Positions 26,082-34,811 of a stretch of 64,000 bases of DNA are shown one piece after another. The position numbers were made by a program, and so were the translations under genes. The DNA comes from Clostridiales bacterium (GTDB lineage: Bacteria > Bacillota > Clostridia > Caldicoprobacterales > DTU083), in assembly GCA_012842605.1 (NCBI GenBank), contig DUSN01000069.1, forward strand, positions 1 through 64,000. Direction: 5' to 3'. How positions within the stretch are numbered: the stretch's first letter is position 1; each line of letters begins with the position of its first letter. The notes below the pieces were generated by a model, which was not told the DNA's origin, did not search any database, and saw only the letters and a list, made by a program, of their open reading frames with translations.

Positions 26082-28919
26082 TCACGCTTTTCTAAACTCC
26101 CTGGCAAATTCGACTTTGAACGTAAACACCTTGTAAGGCTCCACGCCAAAATAAACATGGTTATCTTCAATTTTAACAGGCAGCTCGGTTTCCACAGGCT
26201 TTTCATTGATATCCACGCAGTATGCTTTTGCAATGCTTCTGCTGAAAAGCATGCTGACCTGGGTTCTTCTGCCTTCTGTTTCATATCCGCGAATAATCAG
26301 GCTGTCGGTATCCCTGTTGTCCTCAGGCACCTTAACCGACTGTATCACGATACCGCCTTCCTGTAAATCCATAAAACTTCCGCAAGGCAGAAATTCACCC
26401 TTTGATGGCTTTGCAGATATTACCCGCAGGGGGTAACAGCAATTGCATCCTTCCTCAATCATTTCCCGGTTGGACGTAACATTGGGCAGTGAAATATGGA
26501 ATGTAAACTGATGAATGCCTACCTCAGGATGAGGATCAGGATCAAATGAGCCCCTTATTAAGCTGAGACTCAATGAATTATTCACACCCCGGAAGCCATG
26601 CTTGGAATCGCAGATCAGCATCAAGGCTTTACGCCCTGAATCTTTTGGGATAGCTGCAGCCCAGCTGACAGCGGGCACATCTATGTCCATAGAACTGCGT
26701 TCAATAGTTCCTGAGGGGACATCATAACGATATGCACGGCAATCATACCCTACCGGCATATAGAACCCTAACTGGGGAATGCCTTTGCCTCTCTCGCCCA
26801 GTTCTCTGAATTCGCATTCCACTTCATAACCCAGCCTGGTGCTGTCCCTGTCCAGGAAAACATGAACCTTAAGACTGGAGGAATTGCCAAACCCAGCCGT
26901 ATAACGGATAGATTGGCGCAGCAAGCCTTCACTGTTATTTACTTCTGTATACTTAACACCAGAATCATTTATTATCGATACCTTGCGATAGTTTCCTACA
27001 ACCCAGGATGTCATTCCCCGGCTGTCGTCTTCTTCTATAAACCGGAATACTCCTGCCGGCCTGCCAGGGTCAACCATTTCCAATCCATTGGACTTGTCAA
27101 TCATGGATACTATGGTCCCGGTCTGCGGATGCAGCACCACCTTCAGATGCTTGTTTTCCAATACCAGGTTGGAGGGACGTTCCACTCTCGGATCCAATGG
27201 AAATGGCAATTCTCTAATCCGGGCATTTTTTTCCGTTAAAACATATGTGGTATAACCCATTGCCGGAACACTGGCTGCTATCAACACCTTGAAATACTGA
27301 TGTCCCCAGTAATGGGTGTTTTTATCGGAAAGCAGCTGGAAAGGAACAGGCCTGCCTTCATAATCCAGGAATTGCATGTTTTCTTTGCTGCCTTCCCAAT
27401 CCCATACTGTAATCTCTATTACTTCATTTCTGGGATAAAGGGAAGGATTAAACACATGGAAAATCCGGTTCCTTCCGCTTCCCCGCTCTGCCTGAGGAAT
27501 TTGATATTTTTCCAGTCCAAAACCTGCCCCGGCTCCTTCAGATACCGATTCTTCATTGCTTTCATCCGTTATCCACATTGAAGTATCAATATTTGCAGCA
27601 ATAGCCCGCAGGGCTTTGCTGGCTTCAGTATTAGCCAGTCCTGCTGCCTGCTGATACAAGCCCATAGCATATTCTCTGGTGTCCACTGTGCCCGAACCGG
27701 GCAGAATGTCATGGAATTGGTTGAACAAGACTTTTTCCCATGCCTTTGCAAACTGGTGATGAGGATAGGGCTTACCCACTGAAATAGCTGCAGCAGATGC
27801 AAAGGCCTCGGCTTCATACAATCGCCGCTGCAGCATGCTGTTGCCTTTTTTAATTCTGGACTGGCTGGTATAACAGCCTGTGAATACGAAGTTAAGCTCT
27901 CCGGTAACGATTGGCAGCTGGTCTTCTATTTGCTCCACCATTTCAAAGAATTCACGATAGGTACCGAATTTAATTTCAGGGAAAACCGGCCAGGACGACA
28001 TATCTATAATCCGTTCAATATCCCTCCTGGTAGGCCCTCCTCCGTGATCTCCCACACCGTATACCTTAAGCATAGCCTGTATATTATGCCGGGTGCAGAA
28101 CTCAGGAACATAATAAGCCATGGATGGCTCAATGGCACCCAAATACCACAGGGGTTCACGGTATACAATCACTGATTTCCGTGAAGGAGCCTTCCATTTA
28201 TAGAGGTTGTAGCCATCATAGCCGCGGCAGTGGTAATAATACTTTACCCCGCCTCTGCTAAGAATTTCAGGTACATTGACACTGTGACCAAAGGTGTCCG
28301 GTTCATAATCTAATTTAAGGCTGTCAGGGTCCAAATCCAGCATTTTGGATAAGGTGCGCTTGGTATAAAGTATATGCCTGGCCAGGCTCTCTCCGCCGGA
28401 CATATTCTTGTCAGCTTCCACCCAGGTAGATGCCGTAACCTCCCAGCGCCCTTCTTTAATTCTTTTTTTTATTTCCTCAAGCATGCACGGATCATGTTCC
28501 TCAACAATCCTGTATACTGATGCCTGAGACTGAGAGAAGGTAAATTCGGGATATTCATTCATAAGATCCAGCATGGTACGGAAAGTATCAAGTGTAACAG
28601 CTACTGTTTCATCCCAGCGCCACATCCAGTTCATGTCTATATGTGCATGAGCCACACATATCATTTTGAACTTCTTAGCATCATCTGCCAGAGGCATCAG
28701 CAAGGCTTCTGCTTCTTTGGCACATGTGGCTGTAATTGTTCCTTCTGATTCAAGGTTTTCATAAAGATAATCAATTACCTGGGACAGGCATTCATCATAT
28801 TTTTGGTCCAATGCCTTATTGAGCTGCAGTGAGTAATTCAATTGGGCCAGAATTCTCTTGGTCCAATAACCAGCAGCTTTACCTTCCATTTTTTTTACTT
28901 TTTCAATCATGCCGTTCAA
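26082..28919 (-). CDS. Alpha-mannosidase, glycoside hydrolase family 38
   Basis: A 945-aa GH38 enzyme. The zinc site starts with VAHAHIDMNWMWRW (His91, Asp95) and the nucleophile is Asp208 in YEPDTFGHS. A typical helical bundle follows (FNQFHDILPGSGT), then beta-sandwich domains to the end. The best start is TTG 28919: the GGAGGG site overlaps the stop codon of the upstream gene (TAG at 28933) with correct spacing; the ATG at 28949 lies inside that gene. There is no signal peptide, so it trims imported mannosides inside the cell. It is coupled to a DUF4380-like protein that may be a mutarotase or a sugar-binding accessory. Confidence 0.93.
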   Translation of the reverse strand: MNGMIEKVKKMEGKAAGYWTKRILAQLNYSLQLNKALDQKYDECLSQVIDYLYENLESEGTITATCAKEAEALLMPLADDAKKFKMICVAHAHIDMNWMWRWDETVAVTLDTFRTMLDLMNEYPEFTFSQSQASVYRIVEEHDPCMLEEIKKRIKEGRWEVTASTWVEADKNMSGGESLARHILYTKRTLSKMLDLDPDSLKLDYEPDTFGHSVNVPEILSRGGVKYYYHCRGYDGYNLYKWKAPSRKSVIVYREPLWYLGAIEPSMAYYVPEFCTRHNIQAMLKVYGVGDHGGGPTRRDIERIIDMSSWPVFPEIKFGTYREFFEMVEQIEDQLPIVTGELNFVFTGCYTSQSRIKKGNSMLQRRLYEAEAFASAAAISVGKPYPHHQFAKAWEKVLFNQFHDILPGSGTVDTREYAMGLYQQAAGLANTEASKALRAIAANIDTSMWITDESNEESVSEGAGAGFGLEKYQIPQAERGSGRNRIFHVFNPSLYPRNEVIEITVWDWEGSKENMQFLDYEGRPVPFQLLSDKNTHYWGHQYFKVLIAASVPAMGYTTYVLTEKNARIRELPFPLDPRVERPSNLVLENKHLKVVLHPQTGTIVSMIDKSNGLEMVDPGRPAGVFRFIEEDDSRGMTSWVVGNYRKVSIINDSGVKYTEVNNSEGLLRQSIRYTAGFGNSSSLKVHVFLDRDSTRLGYEVECEFRELGERGKGIPQLGFYMPVGYDCRAYRYDVPSGTIERSSMDIDVPAVSWAAAIPKDSGRKALMLICDSKHGFRGVNNSLSLSLIRGSFDPDPHPEVGIHQFTFHISLPNVTSNREMIEEGCNCCYPLRVISAKPSKGEFLPCGSFMDLQEGGIVIQSVKVPEDNRDTDSLIIRGYETEGRRTQVSMLFSRSIAKAYCVDINEKPVETELPVKIEDNHVYFGVEPYKVFTFKVEFAREFRKA

Positions 28920-28932
28920 TTGATTAACCCTC

Positions 28933-29859
28933 CTACAGGCAGCCTCCACAACTGTCTATGTATTTATTTACAACCTTTTGAATTTCATCCTCATCTTTCG
29001 GATTCGGGGCAGCAACATTGCCGATTAATTCCCACTGTTCAAAATGACTGAGGGTTGCTCCGGGTTCAAGCTTAGTAAACGGGGATAAGGTTTCCATTTC
29101 AAGCATGTAATCTGTTGTATAAGTTTCATAAGACACTCCATAATCAGGATAAGGAGAATCAGCCACATGGCGGAAACGTATGATGAACAGGTTGCCGTGG
29201 TTGAAATATGCTGCCCATCCATGTTCATTTGGAATGCCTAATTTGAAAGGAGCTTTTGTTGCAGGATCCTGCTTGAGAGTTATATACCTGTCTCCCCAGT
29301 AAACCCTGTGGTCATTCATTTTGGAATATGGCCAGAGAGCTATAAGCCTGTTTGCCAGCAGTCCTGTATCACGCCTTGGCTGCGGCACTACCTCCAGGCC
29401 TCCGGCAGCCATTACCGTAATGCCCCAGGCCGACAGCTCAACAGGCCATGCATTTTCATTTGTCAGCTTGTGTATAATTTGAACTTTATTGCAGCACCCT
29501 GCCATTGTAATATCCATTTGTTTCTTAATCTGTACCCATGGTTCCGTTTTCTGGGTAACTCTTATGCCGTTTTCGATGGTTTCCCAGGAGACCGGCTGGT
29601 TGTCAGGAGAATAGGTTCTTGGATTTGCTTCCGGGCTGTGCCATAAACGATGGCCTCCCATGATCCTCCACTCATCACTGCCTACCGGCACACTGAAGTC
29701 TCCATTGTCGCAAAATTCATTTTCCCTGCCGGTAAATCCAAAACGTATCACCCTTGGACCAACATCAACTGTTATAATAATATCCGCTTGGCCATTTGAT
29801 ATTTCGACACACTTGCCAAAGTTCATGTATTCTGTTTCCCTTACCCTGATTTCAGGCAT
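28933..29859 (-). CDS. DUF4380-like protein (galactose-mutarotase-like fold)
   Basis: A 308-aa protein whose opening (NGQADIIITVDVGPRVIRFG and ENEFCDNG) and the segment GGHRLWHSPE resemble DUF4380/aldose-1-epimerase-like proteins. Later parts such as LEVVPQPRRDTGLLANRLIA and SHFEQWELIG also fit. Function unknown; a role in binding or epimerising the released sugar is inference. The ATG follows AAAGGAGGG. It is the first gene of a two-gene unit with the GH38 alpha-mannosidase. Confidence 0.7.
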   Translation of the reverse strand: MPEIRVRETEYMNFGKCVEISNGQADIIITVDVGPRVIRFGFTGRENEFCDNGDFSVPVGSDEWRIMGGHRLWHSPEANPRTYSPDNQPVSWETIENGIRVTQKTEPWVQIKKQMDITMAGCCNKVQIIHKLTNENAWPVELSAWGITVMAAGGLEVVPQPRRDTGLLANRLIALWPYSKMNDHRVYWGDRYITLKQDPATKAPFKLGIPNEHGWAAYFNHGNLFIIRFRHVADSPYPDYGVSYETYTTDYMLEMETLSPFTKLEPGATLSHFEQWELIGNVAAPNPKDEDEIQKVVNKYIDSCGGCL

Positions 29860-30112
29860 AATGAAACCCTCCTTTGTTGATAGTAAGCCAAATATGTTAC
29901 ATTATTCATAATATATTCTTTAGCGCAGAAAAAAATCCTTCTTAACAGCAATCAAAAATATCAACCATTAAGCAATTATAAAGATGCGGTTAATAACATA
30001 ATATGGCAGGGTTAATAATACCCTGCACATTTAAACTTAATGATATGCTGCATAAAAAGGTGAAAATTAAGATATATGATATAACAGCGGTTAATGACAG
30101 TCACCATATATA

Positions 30113-30141
30113 AGAGCCCGGATCTGGGGTTTCCGGGCTCT
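30113..30141 (-). terminator. Terminator-like hairpin after the 41-codon frame
   Basis: AGAGCCCGGA (30113-30122) pairs with TCCGGGCTCT (30132-30141), a perfect 10-bp stem. T runs are short on both strands. It lies directly beyond the stop of the short leftward frame at 30144. Confidence 0.6.
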
Positions 30142-30143
30142 GT

Positions 30144-30269
30144 TTATAGAAAAAGGCCAGCCTTTTGCTTTTTAACCTTAAGTATACAGCTATTTGGAAA
30201 TTCATCTTTTATACTGCCCAACGGAATCACATCCTTTCCAATTACTTTAACAATTAGCTGTCCGAGCAT
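30144..30269 (-). pseudogene. Possible gene remnant, 41 codons
   Basis: Read from ATG 30269, the minus strand gives a coding-like tail (MLGQLIVKVIGKDVIPLG, then KDEFPNSCILKVKKQKAGLFL) and stops immediately before a perfect hairpin, as a real gene end would. There is no ribosome binding site, and upstream frames are interrupted (a TAA lies 15 codons before the ATG in this frame). It may be the 3' end of a decayed gene. I could not assign a family, and it may be chance. Confidence 0.25.
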
Positions 30270-30580
30270 ATACGTTGACAAAGTTTGGGCATTGCTGATA
30301 AACTTTTATTCGTCGGGTGTGCAGCCGCACCTGAGAATGCATTGTTGTGCTGCTGTGAATATAGCAGAAATCATTAGTAATTATCAGGTGGTAATTGTTC
30401 TGCAAAAACTTAGATATATTGTAGTTAGTGGATTAAAAACATTTAGTATTATATTAAAAGCTGCAGCTTCTTTGTTATATATATAACCCAGGGAAAGCAG
30501 GATCAAACTTTTTACAGGATTTTTTTCAAGAAATAAAGACTTCTGATTTATACAGCTTTTGAAATCTTGGGAGGATAAGC

Positions 30581-31366
30581 ATGATTAATCATCTGGGACC
30601 TAACAAAAAATATTTTATATTGGACATGGACGGTACATTTTACCTGGGCGATCAAATTCTTGACGGTTCATTGAAATTCCTTGAAAGAGTTAAAGCTGCC
30701 GGCAAGCATTTTTTGTTTTTTACCAATAACTCTTCAAAAAACCGCAGGGTATACCTGGAAAAGCTTGCAAAAATGGGATGTTACATTACAGAAGATCTGA
30801 TAGTAACCTCCGGCATGGTAACTATTCATTACTTAAAACAAATATTAAAAATCCGGAAAGTATATCTGCTGGGCACCCCGGCATTGGAAGAAGATTTTCA
30901 AAGCAACGGCATTGTGCTTACTGATTCCAATCCTGATGCTGTAATAGCAGGCTTTGATACAACAATTACATATGAGAAGCTGAAGATCGCATGCACACTT
31001 ATCAGAAACGGGGTACCATTCATAGCTACTCATCCTGACAATAACTGTCCGACAGAATACGGCCCCATTCCCGATTGCGGCGCCATATGCGCTTTTATAA
31101 CCCAATCAACAGGTTCGGTGCCTAAGTATCTGGGTAAGCCTTACAAGGAGACTTTGGATTTTATAACGAATTATCTTAACTGCAGCAAAGATGAGCTTGT
31201 ATTCGTAGGTGACCGATTATATACAGATATAGCTATAGGAGCCAAAAACGGTGCTACAAGTGTCCTGGTTCTGACAGGTGAAACCAGACTGGAAGACTTG
31301 AAACATTCTGACGTGCAGCCTGATATTATTGTTGAGCGGTTAGTTGATTTAGCAGACTATTTTTAG
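30581..31366 (+). CDS. HAD-IIA family phosphatase (NagD-like)
   Basis: A 261-aa haloacid dehalogenase-type hydrolase. Motif I is LDMDGTFYLG, motif II FFTNNSS, motif III involves the Lys in YLGKPYKET, and motif IV is FVGDRLYTDIAIG. Close relatives dephosphorylate nucleotides or sugar phosphates such as 4-nitrophenyl phosphate and UMP; the natural substrate here is not readable. GGGAGG lies before ATG. It is a single-gene unit. Confidence 0.92.
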   Translation: MINHLGPNKKYFILDMDGTFYLGDQILDGSLKFLERVKAAGKHFLFFTNNSSKNRRVYLEKLAKMGCYITEDLIVTSGMVTIHYLKQILKIRKVYLLGTPALEEDFQSNGIVLTDSNPDAVIAGFDTTITYEKLKIACTLIRNGVPFIATHPDNNCPTEYGPIPDCGAICAFITQSTGSVPKYLGKPYKETLDFITNYLNCSKDELVFVGDRLYTDIAIGAKNGATSVLVLTGETRLEDLKHSDVQPDIIVERLVDLADYF

Positions 31367-31400
31367 CAAATTTGAAAATATCTGTTATTATCATTAATAA

Positions 31401-32285
31401 CTATGATGGATTAACGTGTACAACCACTTCATCAACATTGCAGTAACTGCATTGCTTCAGTCTTTTTTTTACTTCAGCCGCTATGCTGTGTCCCTCGCCG
31501 ACTGTCAGTTTACTGTCTACTGAAACTTTAACAATGAAAATATATCCTACACCAATGGGTTTGGTTTTAATAGAGTCTACATGGTCCACTCCGGGAATTG
31601 CTTCAATTATTTTACGCGCGCTGGCCAATATATCCGGGTCAATACTGGTATCCATCAGCACATGGTAGGCACCGGAGAAAATATTCAAACCGGTTAAGAT
31701 TATCCACCCGGATATGCCCACCCCTGCTACTCCGTCAACCCAGTTATATCCATTAGCCCCTAACAATATCCCTGCCAGGGCGGCTGAAGTAATAAAAACA
31801 TCATTCCTATGATCATATGAGTTGGCTACAACCAGCAGGTTGTTCAGCTTTCTGCCGATCTTCTGGGTGTACAGGTATAGCCACAGCTTAAGAACAATTG
31901 TAAAAATCGAGACTGCTACCAGCCTCCATGAGAAAATCAAATCACCACCGTCAAATATCGCTGTCAGTGAAGAGCCTAATATTCTAAGCCCTGCAAGTAC
32001 AAGTGAGAAGCTGATGATCATGGAAAATATATATTCAGCCTTTCCATGTCCATAAGGATGATCACGGTCTTCGGGCTGACTGGCAATCTTGTTTCCTATC
32101 AGAGTAATGCCTGAGGCAAACACATCCTGAGCGCTGTTGAACCCATCTGCTATCATAGCCTGGCTTCTTGATGCAAATCCCACCATAAATTTTATTGCAG
32201 ACAGTATTATATTTGCCACAATGCCTAAAATGGCAATATGCCGTGTATGAGAAAACCTGTTAATTTCTACCCCTCCAGCCTGCAA
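31401..32285 (-). CDS. Cation diffusion facilitator (CDF) metal efflux transporter
   Basis: A 294-aa CDF exporter with six predicted helices. The helix 2 metal-site pattern is present (MIADGFNSAQDVFASG, with Asp residues), followed by DHPYGHGKAEYI and the helix 5 pattern YDHRNDVFITSAALAG. The C-terminal cytoplasmic domain ends VDEVVVHVNP, a typical ferredoxin-like metal-sensing domain. Likely substrates are Zn2+, Fe2+ or Mn2+. The next gene upstream is a small membrane protein 37 bp away on the same strand. Confidence 0.92.
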   Translation of the reverse strand: MQAGGVEINRFSHTRHIAILGIVANIILSAIKFMVGFASRSQAMIADGFNSAQDVFASGITLIGNKIASQPEDRDHPYGHGKAEYIFSMIISFSLVLAGLRILGSSLTAIFDGGDLIFSWRLVAVSIFTIVLKLWLYLYTQKIGRKLNNLLVVANSYDHRNDVFITSAALAGILLGANGYNWVDGVAGVGISGWIILTGLNIFSGAYHVLMDTSIDPDILASARKIIEAIPGVDHVDSIKTKPIGVGYIFIVKVSVDSKLTVGEGHSIAAEVKKRLKQCSYCNVDEVVVHVNPS

Positions 32286-32322
32286 ATAACACCATGCCCG
32301 CTGTGCAGCTGCTTATTATGCA

Positions 32323-32568
32323 CTACTTTTTATTCTGCCAGGAATCGGACTGTCTATGGCTGTGTCTTATGGAAGCATTGGCGGGAAAGGGTATTACTTT
32401 TCCTCTGTTGCGGTCAAAGAGGGGACGCTTTAGCCTTTTTCCCAGAGCAGGTTTTCTTTTTCGGAAGATAAGGTAGTTTGCTTGTTTCTTGCTCCTTAGC
32501 CAATTAACCAGGCACATTGCAACACAGATTGCTATTAACAAAATCAAAGCTGCTGCTATATATTCCAT
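32323..32568 (-). CDS. Small single-span membrane protein, 81 aa
   Basis: The product begins MEYIAAALILLIAICVAMCL, a single membrane helix, followed by a strongly basic tail (RKRKPALGKRLKRP). GGAGG lies 6 nt before ATG 32568; the frame extends to 32598 but without a good site. I do not recognise the family. It may be cotranscribed with the CDF transporter 37 bp downstream. Confidence 0.65.
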   Translation of the reverse strand: MEYIAAALILLIAICVAMCLVNWLRSKKQANYLIFRKRKPALGKRLKRPLFDRNRGKVIPFPANASIRHSHRQSDSWQNKK

Positions 32569-32705
32569 AATCATCCTCCGTGTAATTGACTGCAACAATT
32601 TAACAGTTTCAGCTGATTAGTATTATTTGCATTTTATTATATTTCTTATCCATTCACCCAAAAAATGAAAACCGGCAGTTTTTTATCCTGCCGGACAAGT
32701 TTCAA

Positions 32706-34622
32706 TCAGTTTTCCAGTTCAGCCAGGCGGGTTAGCAGCAGATTGCTTCTCTTGACAAATTCCGACATCTCATCAGGTTCAAGAGGCTTGTGGTTCAGCT
32801 TGGCCAGGTCATACACATGCCTGCATATCATTTCCACGTCAGCTTTGCGGTCCTCTCTGCCTTTCAGCTCATACAGCTTTTCTATCAGCACATTATTCTT
32901 ATTTAATACCAATGTTCTGTCTTCAGGCAAAGCCCCCATGGACAGGCCGCCGAATCGACGGCTCATTTCCTGCATTCTCCTTGAATGTTCGGACAATAGG
33001 ATAACAGCCGGAACATCCGGTGTTTTCAGTGCCTCGGCCTTTATCTTGAGGTCCTTTATGTCCAGATATTCCTTAAACATACCCTCCAATGCTTCCTGAA
33101 GGGCTTTATCATCTTTGCCTGATTCGGATTTTTCCTTCAAAGCTTCCGAAATATCTGAATCTATGCAGCTGAACCGTACACCGGATTCCTTCATCTCAAG
33201 GAAGTTAATAAACGGGCCGTCTATGATTGTATCCAGATACAAGGCTTCCAGGCCGTTTTCCTTGAACATGCGGATGTATTGGGCCTGCTGTTTCTCATCT
33301 GAAACATAGAACACCTGATCCTTATGCTTGCTGCTGTTGCGGTTCAGGTAATCCTTCAGCAGAGTATAATCGCCCCCGGTTGTCTTAAATATCAGAATAT
33401 CCTTCACCCTGTCATAGAACTTGTCATCCCGCATGCATCCAAACTTAATGAAAGGATTAATGTCATCCCAGTACTTGTTGTAATTCTCTCTTTCTGTCTT
33501 ATACAGGCTGTTAAGCTTGTCCGCTACCTTCTTGGAAATATGGTCGGATATCTTTTTTACATACCCGTCATTCTGCAGAAAGCTCCTGGAAACATTAAGG
33601 GGCAGATCGGGGCAGTCGATAACTCCCTTTAAGAGCAATAAGAATTCCGGAATAACTTCCTTGATGTTGTCAGCCACAAATACCTGGTTGTTGTAAAGCT
33701 TTATCTGCCCTTCCAGGTTTTCTATCTCGTTCCTTTGCTTGGGGAAATACAGAATACCCTTAAGGTTGAATGGATAATCCACATTCAGGTGAATCCAGAA
33801 TAACGGTTCATGAAAGTCCATGAAAACCTTGCGATAAAATTCCTTGTACTCGTCCTCTGTGCATTCCGAAGGCTTTTTCAGCCATAGAGGATGGGTATCA
33901 TTGATGGGCTTGGGCTGGTCTTCCTTTTCATCAGCTTCGCCGGCTTCACCGTCTTTTTTCCTGGATTTTGACTTGTCTTTCTTTTGTTCTTCAGCATCTT
34001 CCAGGTAAATTTCCACAGGCAGGAAAGCACAATACTTTTCCAATATGGTACGAAGCTTGTATTTATCCAGAAACTCCTTGCTGTCATCTGCAATATGCAG
34101 TGTAACAATGGTACCTCTTGTCTCGAGCTCCGATGCAGTCATCTCATAGCCCGTGCCCCCGTCACTGATCCATTTGACAGCCTCAGCACCCTCAAGATAT
34201 GATAATGTGTCAATTTCCACCTTGTCTGAAACCATGAAAGCAGAATAGAAGCCCAGTCCGAAATGCCCGATGATCTGATTGGCTTCATTTTCATCCTTGT
34301 ACTTCTCCAAAAACTCTTTGGCACCGGAAAAGGCTACCTGATTTATATATTTTTTCACTTCTTCGGCAGTCATGCCTATTCCGTTGTCAATAACCTGAAT
34401 GGTTTTATTCTTCTTATTGAGAACCACTTTTATGTAATAATTTTCTTCAGGACTGACACTTGTTTCTCCCAGAGAAACCAGCCTTTTAAGCTTGGCTATT
34501 GCATCGCTGCCATTGGATACCAATTCCCGCAGGAAGATATCCTTATCTGAATACAGCCATTTTTTAATTATTGGAAAAATATCTGCGGTATTAACAGAAA
34601 TGCTGCCGCTTTCTCTAATCAC
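32706..34622 (-). CDS. htpG: Molecular chaperone HtpG (Hsp90)
   Basis: A 638-aa Hsp90 with all signatures: the ATP-binding domain has ELVSNGSDAIAKLK, DNGIGMTAEEV and GHFGLGFYSAFMVSD; the middle domain contains DCPDLPLNVSRSFLQND with the catalytic-loop Arg; the dimerisation domain is C-terminal. A charged linker of about 30 residues (KKDKSKSRKKDGEAGEADEK) is inserted after residue 210, shorter than in eukaryotic Hsp90. The start codon is GTG at 34622 after GGAGGGAA. Confidence 0.96.
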   Translation of the reverse strand: MIRESGSISVNTADIFPIIKKWLYSDKDIFLRELVSNGSDAIAKLKRLVSLGETSVSPEENYYIKVVLNKKNKTIQVIDNGIGMTAEEVKKYINQVAFSGAKEFLEKYKDENEANQIIGHFGLGFYSAFMVSDKVEIDTLSYLEGAEAVKWISDGGTGYEMTASELETRGTIVTLHIADDSKEFLDKYKLRTILEKYCAFLPVEIYLEDAEEQKKDKSKSRKKDGEAGEADEKEDQPKPINDTHPLWLKKPSECTEDEYKEFYRKVFMDFHEPLFWIHLNVDYPFNLKGILYFPKQRNEIENLEGQIKLYNNQVFVADNIKEVIPEFLLLLKGVIDCPDLPLNVSRSFLQNDGYVKKISDHISKKVADKLNSLYKTERENYNKYWDDINPFIKFGCMRDDKFYDRVKDILIFKTTGGDYTLLKDYLNRNSSKHKDQVFYVSDEKQQAQYIRMFKENGLEALYLDTIIDGPFINFLEMKESGVRFSCIDSDISEALKEKSESGKDDKALQEALEGMFKEYLDIKDLKIKAEALKTPDVPAVILLSEHSRRMQEMSRRFGGLSMGALPEDRTLVLNKNNVLIEKLYELKGREDRKADVEMICRHVYDLAKLNHKPLEPDEMSEFVKRSNLLLTRLAELEN

Positions 34623-34782
34623 TCCAATTCCCTCCCAGTAATGTTAATTGAAATTATATTAAATCAAACTCACAAGGATTTTTTGACAACAGGTGCTGCA
34701 GTTCTGTCCATAAATTTACCACACTTAAACATTTTAAAAAATGCAGTAAAAATGTCAATATCTTAAGCATAGCAGCAAGAAT

Positions 34783-34808
34783 CCTCCCGCCTTTTAAGCA
34801 GCAGGAAT
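34783..34808 (-). repeat. Degenerate copy of the 7.16-kb palindromic element
   Basis: CTCCCGCCTTTTAA here (34784-34797) matches the left arm and centre of the palindrome at 7158-7181, in the same orientation and again just after the stop codon of a leftward gene. The right arm is degraded (GCAGCAGGAATATG instead of AAGGCGGGAGTATG). The upstream AAGAA is also shared. Confidence 0.5.
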
Positions 34809-34811
34809 ATG

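Larger units (their letters stand above)
29860..30580. other. 721-bp region, mostly non-coding, with repeats and a degraded-looking frame
   Basis: GCGGTTAAT occurs at 29986-29994 and again at 30087-30095. Between them lies the inverted repeat GCAGGGT (30006-30012)/ACCCTGC (30020-30026). These could be regulator sites for the leftward DUF4380/GH38 unit. A terminator-like hairpin (30113-30141) and a short coding-like frame (30144-30269) follow. The rest, up to the HAD gene, shows nothing I can support. Confidence 0.45.

Noticed and set aside
30094-30486. Open frame of 130 codons on the + strand in the large gap
   Set aside because: No ribosome binding site, runs through a hairpin, and the product looks random.
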